Of a stretch of DNA of 64,000 nucleotides, positions 45,572 through 57,600 are shown piece by piece. The notes below the pieces were generated by a model. That model saw only the letters and a program-made list of their open reading frames with translations. It did not search any database and was not told where the DNA came from. The stretch is from Flavobacterium gillisiae (GTDB lineage: Bacteria; Bacteroidota; Bacteroidia; Flavobacteriales; Flavobacteriaceae). Each line of letters opens with the position of its first letter. Position 1 is the first letter of the stretch. A program made the position numbers and the translations under genes. The stretch spans positions 100,868-164,867 of the forward strand of contig NZ_FNRD01000011.1 in NCBI RefSeq assembly GCF_900107635.1, in the 5' to 3' direction.

Positions 45572-45579
45572 CAAATGTA
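45572..45579 (-). promoter_or_regulatory. Bacteroidota -7 promoter element for the Cys-rich gene
   Basis: On the minus strand this reads TACATTTG, matching TAnnTTTG, 29 bp upstream of the ATG. No clear TTG box is seen. Confidence 0.45.
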
Positions 45580-45653
45580 TAAATAATTTAATTACTTTAA
45601 TTTTTAATAGTTATTTAATTTTTAAAATAGACTACACTTTATAGTTCAGAACC

Positions 45654-48600
45654 CTATTTTATAATTATTTTTTTACTCACATCCCCTTTTGTAGTTTTCA
45701 TTTTTACAATATAAACACCTGACGGTAAGTTTTTTATAGGGATCTTAATATTTCCTTGATTTCTGTCTTCGACATCCCAATTATTAATTGATTGACCCAA
45801 TGTGTTAAATAGTGATACAGTACTTATAGTTGCGTCTATGAAGGGGTTGTTTATGTTTAAGACTTTAGTGTTATTCGTGAAATACACTATGATTCCTCCG
45901 GTTCTTGTATAATCTTCTACAGTAAGTTTTCTGTCTGTAAATCGCAAAGAAAATCTATTGTTGTAATCACCACTTACTAGTTTTATTTTAAAAGGATTTT
46001 GTCGAATGTTGTAATACTCTTCCGTAACGTTATCATACAAATAAATAATAGTTGTAGATGGAACATTTTCTAAATCGTCAATTTTGATACCTATTTCTCC
46101 TTCATTAGCAATTATAATACCTAGAGGGATTATTTGATCATCATTAAAGTTTGGTATCGCTTGTATCACAAACTGACTATTACTCAATGCCCAATACATG
46201 TCATTATCGTTCATGTCAAACATTGGAGCATCGTAACCAATATCAAAAGCATTAGTAGTATTGCTGTCTGCCCCTAGTAATAATTGTCTATGTGCGCCAA
46301 TAGGGGAGTCAAATCCCAATCTGATTTTTGATCTGGTGTCAGAAACCGTTTCTTGTTTTATTGTTTTTTTAGAACCAACTGTTTTCATAAATTGAGAATT
46401 ACCAGTACTTTCTCTCCAGAATTTCCTTTGACTATTCTTGAAATTTAAGTTGAAACCTGGACTTGTTCCTTGAACTGAAGTTGTTGTCCCTGATATAGCA
46501 GGGTCTAGTTCAGCATCAACAAAGAATCCTTGGGCTACTGGAATATAACGCCCGGGTACTTTTCCTGCGGAATTAGTAGTAGTTGCGGTTAAAGGTGAGT
46601 CTGCGATGGCAGGAACTCCTCCGGTTAAGGAATAAGTCGCGTAGCCACCTTGGTATTCGGCTAATAAATGATTATTTGATAACCCAAAATGATCCCAGAA
46701 ATAGAGTGCACCATTAAAAATATTGGCTCCTGCTCTACCTTGCAAATTATCCAATATGAATTCATTGGCATCAAGTGCGGAAGGATAGGGGTTTCCTACT
46801 AGATAGGTTTGGTTTAAGAGTAAACTCAAAGGAATTGTTCCAGAATTAGGTTTTCCAACAAATACATAGTTTTGCAATGATGTAATTGGGGCAGTTCCAC
46901 CAGTTCCTTTCATGGTAAAACCTTCTCCTATTTTTATAGTGCCGGTACTTCCAATATAATTCCATAGATTATAATCTTGCAAATCAGTATTTGAATTCAG
47001 TGTTTGTGAATTGTAGGACCATAACCATCTGTTACTTATTTTTATAGATCCTGAGTTTAACAAATCAGCAAAATAAGCGCCGTCTCCAAAGGTTATCAAG
47101 CCAGGACTATAATTTGAAAGATCAGTAAAAGTATTTGTAATAGACGAGCCATCTCTCAATATACCTCCAATAGAATACGTAGAATTGTTTGTACTTACGG
47201 GGGATGACCAATAATTATAATTGAAACTATTTTTTTGTCCTTGTTGGTCTATTAAAAGTTTTCCAGTCCCGCTAGCAGGATTTGCTGATGTTCCAGCTTG
47301 TACTAATTGAGCTTCACCGGTCAATCGGATGTCTCCACTTAGTAACGATAAATTGTTTGAAACAGTTAACTCAAATTTATCCACCAAGCTAATTCCCTTG
47401 GCTCCACCGGTATTATTGGTTGTAAGATTATTGAAAGTTTCATTGGTTTTAATTGTATTGTTGATGGTTTGAATTTGATTCGTTGTTGCTCCATTAAAGG
47501 TTACCGTTCCTGTGCCAGGAATGAAAACACCACTATTTCTCCAGTTACCGCTAATTTGTAATTCTGAATTATTGACCATGGTAACAGAGCCATTACTATT
47601 TATAATCATGTCCTTGGCACTTGCAATCCCAGCATATGGGACAGCTTTTAGTGAAGTTTTATCTATAACGGGTAATCTATTGCCATTGGTCGAATATGGT
47701 AGAATGTTGGCATCAATAGTGAATGATGGTAATCCTTGTTCCCAGTTTTTACAATCAAACCAGTCCGTACTTACAAGTCCTGTCCACCAGCCTGCTCTAC
47801 CAGTTAGAACATTTACGGTTGCAGAACCGGTTATTCCTCCTGGAAAAGGAGTACAGTTTTTGTCATTTAAGGATGTAATAGTATAAGTAATATTGGCTTT
47901 AAGATTAGGAACACTGAAGATGTAAGGGCTTGCATTTATTCCTGTAACTGTGGTAGGAGTTGTACCATTTGTATAGGTGATTGTCCAAGGTGCTACTCCA
48001 GTTAAAGCCACAGAGAAAGTAGCTGTACCATCATAACAAATAGTCTGGTCTGGACCTATATTTGCCGTTGGTCTTTTATTGACAGTTACGGTTACGTAAG
48101 ATGTTCCATCGACTCCATAACTAGTGCAGCCATTTAGGAAAGAAGTTACCTCATAAGTTGTTGTTACCGGAGGAGTAACAGTTACACGGGTGGAATTAGT
48201 GACGCTTATAATTGCATTAGTATTTAAATTTTTCCATTGTGACGTTAACAAGGGATCCGGTGCTTGCGGAATTTGAACATTATCAAGTGCCCATGTACTT
48301 CCAATATTAGATGCTTGTTTACCTGCATTATTTACTGTTCCATGGAAGAAAAATTCTAATTTTAAATTCGTATAACCTAAATAGGGATTCAAATCCAAAC
48401 TCATTTTATTTGGAAGGGTAGTAAACTTATTTTTAGGCCCAAGAATACCAGTCAAAATGGTTAACTTCACTGGAAATGTTGCTCCACCATCTAGTGAAAG
48501 TCTTACTTCGGCGTAGGCTCCAGGGTCATTTAATTTATAAGCATGGTCAAAGGTTAAATTGGCCGATGCCAATCCGATAAGGTCGAAGGTAGGAGTTCGT

Positions 48601-51600
48601 AAGAAGGAATCTCGATTACCACGAACAATAGCAAATTTACCATCTCCTGAATCATATTCATCGCCAGCATTTCCATTTGTTTCCGAAAAGCCATTATTTG
48701 TTCCATTATCACCATTAGCAGGAAAATTTCCATTATCTACTGTCCAGCCAGGGGGGTTAGCTGTATTGAAAAGACCTCCAGATGCTAAATTTTGACTGCT
48801 TGAAAATCCACTGTCAGAAGTTAATTGTGAGGACTCCCCTTCGCATATTGTCGATGGAATTGCGCTTACTGGTGATGGTTTTATATTCGGAATAATGAAT
48901 AATGAAGAGATTCCAGAATTTGCAATTGTACAAGTTCCGTTTTGAATTACCGCCCTAAAAATAGTGGTTGCTGTTATTCCGGTATAGGCATAGGTTAAGC
49001 TTCCTGCATTTCCTTTTGGAATCCAAGTATTTCCTGCATCAGTAGAGGATTCCCATCGTATTACAGTACCTACATTCCCATTTAAGTTAATAACTCCCGC
49101 AGAAGAATGGCAGTCCGTTAATCTAGTAGTTCCATTGTTGCCATTACTAGGGTTAGTAGTAGATGAAATAGTGGTTGTTCCGCCAACCGTTGCTGCATTA
49201 ATAGTTACGTCAACCGTAAAGACTGTTCCTGAGCAAGAATTTGCAGTGGGAGTAACCGTATACCGAACGACACCAGCCGTTGTACCATTATTGGTTAAAC
49301 TCTGTGTAATTGTATTTCCAAAATAATCACTAAATCCATTAATTGTGCCGCCTGAAGGAGTAGTAAGAATTGCTGCGGTCCACGTAAATGTTGTACCAGT
49401 AACTATTGAGCTTAAAGCCACATTTGTTGACAATCCACTGCAAATCGTTTGAGCTGTAGCAGAACCGCTTGGTTTCGGGTTGACAGTAACATCAACTGTA
49501 AAAGCTGGTCCTGGACAGGAGTTGGCCGTAGGAGTAACTGTATAACGAATCGTTCCTGCGGATGTTCCAGTATTGGTTAAAACCTGTGCAATTGAAGCTC
49601 CTGAACCGCTACCAAATCCTGTAATTGTTCCACCAGTTGGAGCGACTTGACTTACTGCGGTCCAAGTATATGTTGTACCGCTAACGGTTGAGTTTAGTGG
49701 CACGTTAGTAACTAAACCACTACATATTATTTGAGTAGTGGCAGAGCCAGCTGGATTAGGATTAACAGTTATTGTTCCACTTAATGAACTATTAATACAA
49801 GTACCGGCTGTTGTTACGGTATAATTATAATTACCAGCAACAAGTGAAGAACCGCTAATTGTGTAAACTCCAGCAGCAGTATCGTATGATCCTGTAAAAT
49901 TAGCCGGTCCTGGGTTCCACGAAATGGTAGGATTGGTTCCGCCATTATTTATGGTATATTTGATTGGAGTAATTGCAGTATTAATACATTTTGTTTGATT
50001 GTCTGTTCCGGTCCCTAAGGACAAATTGATAGTTGAATCTGGATTGACTGTGATGGTTCCACTCAAAGAAGGGTTGCTACAAAGTCCTTGTGTAGTTACG
50101 GTATAACTAAAAGTTCCTACTGAAGATGGAGTTCCACTTATTGTAAAAACTCTAGTACCAGAATTGTATGTACCGCTAACACCTGCTGGTAATGCACCAG
50201 CTGTAATGGAAGCGTTAGTTCCACCACCTCCAATAGCGTAACTAATATTTAGTACCGTATTGACACAATTTGTTGGATTGTCTGACCCTGAAACGGATGA
50301 CAAAACAATAGTTGAATTTGGATTAATGGTAACGTCAACTGTAAAAGCTGTTCCTGGACAGGAGTTTGCCATAGGAGTAACTGTATAACGAATAATTCCT
50401 GCCGTTGTCCCAGTATTGCTTAAAGATTGAGCAATTGTATTTACCGAACCATTGCTAAAACCCGTAATTGTACCGCCTGTTGGAGTAGTTTGAATGGCTG
50501 GTATCCAAGTAAATGTTGTGCCAATAACAGTAGAATTTAACGCTACGTTTGTTGTTGAACCACTACAAATAGTTTGAGCACTAGCAGAACCTATTGGCGC
50601 TGGATTAACTGTAACATCAACTGTAAAAGCTATTCCTATACAAGAGTTTGCAGTAGGAGTAACAGTATAACGAATAATTCCAGTAGTTGTACCAGTATTA
50701 ATTAAAGTTTGTATAATTGGATTTCCTGAATTACCACTAAATCCAGTAATTGTTCCTGCAGTTGGATTAGTTTGAATGGCTGCAGTCCAAGTAAATGTTG
50801 TGCCGATAACGGTTGAGTTTAACGCCACATTTGTTGCAGAACCGCTACAAATAGTTTGTGCAGTGGCAGATCCTATTGGTTTTGGATTGATTGTTAATGT
50901 TGCTGCTACAGATTGTATCGAGGAGCAAGTATAACCTGAAGGGCCAGAAATTACCACATCATAATTACCAGCAGCCGTTAATGTTGCCGTTGAAATTGTG
51001 AAGGTAGGTGCTGTAGAACCTACAATGTTTACGCTATTTTTTCTCCATTGATAAGTCAAAGGGTCGCCGCCAACATTTGCTATTACTGAGAAACTAACAT
51101 TTGGAGTGTCTTCACAAACAGTTTTCGAAATTGGCTGAGATGTTATGGTAATGGATTGATCAACATTCAACGTTACTTGGTTGGAAGTAATAGCTGAGCA
51201 AGGTGCAATTCCGCTAACAATTGCATAATATGGGCCGTCATCAGTTAAAGCAGCTTGTGCGAAATTTAAAACATTAGTAGTAGCGCCAGTTATATTAGCC
51301 GAATTTACAACAGCGACTCCACTACCTATGGTTCCTTTGTACCACTGATAAGTTAATCCGTCTCCACTCGCTACTATACCAAAGGTTGCAGGGTTGGAAA
51401 CACAAACACCTACATTAGATGGCTGAGTATTTATAGCTACTAAACGGTTTATAATCAATATTGAATTGTTTGATGTTGCAGAAGTACAAGGACTAGTTCC
51501 TGTAATTAGTACATTATAATTATTTGCAGCATCTGTAGTTTGTAAATTAGAGAGCGTTAAAGTTGGTGAAGTTGCACCAGCTATATTGACTCCGTTCACC

Positions 51601-54600
51601 AAATTAATTGTGCCTTTTCTCCATTGGTAATTTAAACCTGTACCTGATGCAGAGACGCTAAAAGAGGCTGTGCCTCCTGAACATAAAGTTTGGGCTGCTG
51701 CTGGGTGGGCAGATATAATTACCGGTTGATTGACTGTAATAGTTACGCTTCCTGTTACTGGAACATTGGTTGCACATGGCGTAGCTGTTGAGCTTTCAGC
51801 ACGTAAATAATATGCTGTGGTGGTGGTAGGATTTACTGATAAGCTAGCATTGGCTGCCACACTATTTCCTACCAAAGTTGAATATGAAGCATCAGAATAC
51901 CAGTTCCAGCTCGCACCTGTTCCTAAACTTCCCCCAGTTTGCGTTAATGTAACACTGCTGCCATTACATATTGTTGAAATGGATGTAGCTATCGATGTGG
52001 AAGCAATAGATGGTTGGTTAACCGTTACAGTTGCACTACCAGTTCTATCACTCGCAATAGTGGTGCAATTTGCGTCTGATAATGCTGTAATGGCATACGT
52101 TTTGGTTGTGGTTGGCGACAGGTTAAAAACATAAGGGCTAGTTGTAATTCCAGTAATATTAGTTGAGGAGGTTCCGTCAAAATAAGTTAAACTCCAAGGC
52201 TGCGTTCCTGATAACGCAACACTTAAAGGGGTTGATGAACCATCACAAATCGTAGCTGATCCATTTATTATTGAGGTTGGTCGTGGGTTCACCACTACTG
52301 TCGCAGTTCCTGTTCTATCTCCTGCCATCGAAGTACAATTACCGTCATTTAATGCAGTCACCGTATAAATTGTTGAAGCAATTGTCGGTGAGACATTAAA
52401 AGTATAAGGACTAGATGTGATTCCTATAACCGATACTGGAGTAATTCCATCTGTATATGTTAAATTCCAGGGTTGTGAACCTGAAAGAGTAATACTTATA
52501 TTTTTAGTCCCTCCATTGCAAATTGCCGCAGCTGTGGTAGTAATAATAGAGGTTGGACGGGCATTGACAGTAACAATCGCACTGCCACTTAGATCTCCTG
52601 ATTGAGAGCTGCAATTTGCATCTGCTAATGCCGAAACTGTATATGTGGTAGTATTTGAAGGTGATGTATTAAAGGTGTAAGGACTTGTTGTGATTCCTGA
52701 AACTAGTACTGGTGTTACACCATCAGTATACGTTAAACTCCAGGGTTGTGAACCTGTTAGCACAATACTAATTTGTTTTGAAATTCCATTACAAATTGCT
52801 CCAGCTGTGGTACTAATTAAAGCTGTAGGACGTGCGTTTACTGTAATCAAAGCGTTGCCAGACCTGTCTGCTGCAATAGCGGTACAATTTGCATCTGATA
52901 AAGCTGTAATGGTGTACGTTTTAGTTGAAGATGGGGAAGGACTAAACACATAAGGACTGCTTGTAATTCCAGTAATATTTGTTGAGGTGGTTCCGTCAAA
53001 ATAAGTTAAACTCCAGGGTTGTGACCCTGTAAGAGCAACGCTTAATGGGGTTGTTGAGCCATTACAAACGGTGGCTGACCCGCTGATAATAGATGTTGGT
53101 CTTGCGTTAACTAAAACAGTGGCACTTCCAGTTCTATCAGCTGCTTGTGAAGTACAATTAGTGTCGTTTAAAGCTGACACTGTATAAGTCGTTGAAGCAA
53201 TTGTTGGCGACACATTAAAAGTATAGGGACTGCTTGCGATACCTGTTACAGTTACAGGTGTTATTCCGTCGGTATATGTAAGGTTCCAAGGTTGAGAACC
53301 TGTAAGTGAAATACTTATAGTTTTAGAACCTCCATTACAAATTGCAGAAGCTGGTGTACTAATAATAGAAGTTGGACGTGGATTGACCGTAACAATCGCA
53401 CTACCACTTCTATCTCCTGATTGTGAGCTGCAATTTGCATCTGCTAAAGAAGTGACAGAATAAGTTTTAGTTGTTGAAGGTGATGCGTTAAATGTATATG
53501 GACTGGTTGTAATACCTGACACAATAACAGGTGTTGTTCCGTCCGTGTAAGTTAAACTCCAAGGCTGAGATCCAGTAAGTGCAATACTAATTTGTTTTGC
53601 AATTCCATTACAAATAGGCCCGGCTGTCGTACTAATTAAAGATGTAGGACGTGGGTTCACTGTAACGATAGCGCTTCCAGTTCTGTCCCCTGCAATAGAG
53701 ATGCAATTAGCATCTGATAAGGCAGTAACAGTATACGTTTTAGTCGATGAAGGGGAAGGATTAAATACATAAGGACTAGTGGTAATTCCGGTAACATTTG
53801 TTGAGGTAGTTCCGTCAAAATAAGTTAAACTCCAAGGTTGTGTACCAGTTAAAGCAACACTTAAAGGGGTAGAAGAACTATTACAAAGAGTGGCTGAACC
53901 ACTTATAATTGATGTTGGTCTCGGGTTTACAGTTAGATTAATTTGAGAAGTTCCAGCAACATTTGGGCAGCCTCCACCAGAAGGTGTATTAGTGGTAATT
54001 GTTAATATGACATTTCCACTTGTTATTGCTGGAGTATAAGTTGCAGTAACTGTTTTTGGGTTACTAATATAATCACTTATTATGTTTGAAAAAGTCCCGC
54101 TTGGAGCGGACCAGGTCCCTGATGCTGCCGCGCCTGTTAAAGTTCCAACAACGGTGATTGACCCATTAGAACAAACAGATTGTGTTGCTGATGGTACAGT
54201 AACTCCATTGAAACTATTGACACTAACAACTAGATCACGTGAAGGTCCGCTATTTCCACAAGGATTATAAGCAGTTACAGAAATATTATTATTACCTATT
54301 GCAGCATTTATTGCAATACTTACTGTTATCTGAGAAGTTCCAGCTCCTGAAGTTATATTGAACCCTGCAGGTAAAGACCATACATAAGTCTCCCCTCCTG
54401 TCATATTACTAGGGATGTTATATACTAATCCAGTAGCTGGAGGACAAATTGAGGTAGGGCCGCTAGGTTTATTACTGGCATTATTTCCATTGGGAACTGA
54501 TGGTGAGCCACTAAAGACAGTCATTAGGATATCATTACTAGTAGTAGTTAAGGGTGATGCACAGGTAGCATTAGAGGTCAATACTACTGAAATAGTTGAA

Positions 54601-57600
54601 GGATCTGCTAGTAAAGAGGTTGTGTAGATTGAGCTTGTAGCGCCAGAAATAGCAGTTCCATTTCTTCTCCATTGATAGGTGGGGGTTGTGCCTCCATTTA
54701 CAGGTGTAGCAGTAAATGTAACGCTTGCTCCTGCTGTTGAACAAATAGATGTAGTAGTCGATGTAATTGTTACAGAAGGTACAAGTACTGGATTTACCGT
54801 AATTGTTCCATTAGCAGTAGTTTGAGTACAAGAACCTGTGGTCGTTACGATATAATTAAATGTTCCTACTGCAGTTGATGAACCACTAATTGTAAATGTA
54901 CTGCCGCTCAACGTGCCTGAAAGACCTGTTGGCAATCCTGTTACGCCCGCTCCGGTAGCTCCACCGCTTATAGCAAATGTGATATTGCTTACAGCAAAAT
55001 TAATACATCTTGTTTGATTATTCGTTCCAGCTCCTGATGTTAAACTGATTGCTGCAATAGGATTTACAGTTATAGTTCCTGTTCCTGTTGATTGGGCACA
55101 AGAGCCTGCAGTTGTTACCGTGTAAAGAAAGGATCCACTCACTGTTGGTGTTCCATTTATAGTAAATACACCTCCGCTATAACTACCTGTTAAACCTGTC
55201 GGTAAGCCAGTGATTCCTGCTCCAGTTGCACCACCACTGATCGCAAAGCTAATATTTGTCATTAAGGTATTGGCACATAAAGTTTGATTATTTGTGCCTG
55301 GACCTGAAGTTAAACTAATTGCTGCATCTGGATTGACGGTGATTGTTCCAGTGGCTGTTGTTTGAGCACAAGAACCTGTGGTTGATACTGTATAATTAAA
55401 AATTCCTGCTACTGTTGGTGTACCACTAATTGTAAATATCCCACCACTATAAATACCATTTACGCCAGATGGCAAACCTGTTACGGTTGCGCCAGTTCCT
55501 CCACCGCTAACTGCAAATGTGATAGTACTAATTACTACGTTAATACATCTTGTTTGATTATTTGTACCTCCTCCTGAAGTTAAACTAATTGCCGCATTAG
55601 GGTTTACCGTAATTGTTCCAGTTGCTGTTGCTTGAATACAAGAGCCTGTGGTTGTTATTGTATAAGGAAAAGAGCCGCTTATTGTAGGCGTTCCGCTAAT
55701 AGTAAATATTCCGCTGTTAAAAATCCCAGTCAAACCAGCAGGTAAGACTGTTACAACCGCTCCTGTTCCACCACCACTTATGGCATAGCTTATATTTGGC
55801 AATATGGTATTGGCACATAATGTTTGATTATTTGTACCTGCTGCTGATGTTAAGCTTATTGCTGCGTCTGGACTTACAATAATAGTTCCTATTGCAGTAG
55901 TCTGAGCACAAGTACCTGTGGTGGTTACTATATAATTATAAGTTCCTACTGTTGTAGGGATTCCACTAATTGTAAATGTGCTGCCGCTCAAGTTGCCTGA
56001 TAAACCTGTTGGTAAACCTGTTACTCCCGCTCCAGTTCCTCCACCGCTTACACTAAAAGTGATATTGCTTATTGCAACATTAACACATCTTGTTTGATTA
56101 TTTGTACCTCCTCCAGAAGCTAATGTGATTGCTGCATCTGGAGTAACGGTGATTGTTCCAGATGCCGTTATTTGGACACAAGATCCTGTGGTTGTTACTG
56201 TATAAGGAAAAGTTCCACTAACTGTTGGAGTTCCGCTAATTGTGAATGTGCTTCCGCTAAAACTGCCTGATATGCCAGCGGGAAGCCCCGTTGCATTAGC
56301 TCCGGTCCCACCACCACTTATCGCGTAGCTAATATTTGTTAGTAAAGTATTGGTGCATAATGTCTGATTAATTGTGCCAGGTCCTGAAGCTAAACTAATT
56401 GCCGCATCCGGATTTACTGTAATTGTTCCAGTTGCTGTGGTCTGAGCACAAGAACCGGTAGTTGTTACTGTATAAAGAAAAGACCCGATCGCAGTAGGTG
56501 TTCCACTTATGGTAAAGACACCTCCACTAAAAGTTCCATTTACGCCTGCAGGTAGACCTGTTACTACTGCTCCGGTTCCTCCACCACTTATCGCAAATGA
56601 AATAGTACTTAGCGGAACGTTTATACATCTGTTTTGATTATTAGTTCCTGATCCTGATGTCAAACTAATTGTTGCTATAGGATTGACCGTTATTACACCA
56701 GTTGCTGTCTTTTGGACACAGGTACCGGTTGTTGTAACTGTGTATGTAAAAGAGCCACTCACTGTTGGTGTGCCGCTAATTGTAACTGCCCCTCCACTAA
56801 AACTACCTATTAAACCTACTGGTAGACCAGTCACGACTGCTCCAGTTCCTCCACCACTAATAGCAAATGTAATTGACGGAAGTAGCGAATTAGCACATAA
56901 AGTTTGATTGTTGCTGCCGCCTCCAGACGTTAAACTGATTGCCGCCTCTGGATTGACTGTTACTTGAATAGCGTTACTAGTTACCATCGAAGGAGACGGA
57001 CATGTGGCAGAAGAAGTAACATCCAAAGTAACGTTATCATTATTTGAAAGCGCGTTTGAAGTAAAAGAGGCACTGTTTGTTCCTACAGGGTTACCATTTA
57101 AACGCCATTGATAAGTTGGGCTTAATCCTCCATTAATTAAAGTATTTACGTTAAATGTAACAGAAGTTCCTACACAAAATGTAGTTTGTGTAGCTGCTAT
57201 AGTAACCGATGGAACTAGCAAAGTATTTATGGTCATCGTTAATATATTGCTTGTTGCAGTAGTAGGAATAGGACAAGTTGCATTGGAAGTCATAACCACT
57301 TTTACCTGATTACCATTAGTTAAGGTGGAAGTTGTATATGTTGCGCTATTAGTTCCAACTGGAGTAGGACCAACAAACCATTGATATGATGGAGAAGAGC
57401 CACCATTACTTGGAGTTGCAGTAAATATGACGGTGGTTCCTGCGCAAATACTACTTCCAGTATTGGCTGCGATAGAGACTGCTGGAAATATAATTGGATT
57501 AACCGTAACAGTTGTTGAAGCGCAAATAGTTGTGTTGCAGGTTCCATTATATCTCACGAAATAAGTTGTAGCAGTACTAGGAGAAACAAGAATACTGTTT

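Noticed and set aside
51817..52953. Regularly spaced plus-strand open frames inside the 4151-residue gene
   Set aside because: They are antisense shadows of the repeat units; their spacing follows the B array and not independent genes.
54790..56950. Evenly spaced repeats considered as a CRISPR array or satellite DNA
   Set aside because: The unit is 270 bp, codes throughout without stops in one frame and has no unique spacers, so it is a protein repeat array.
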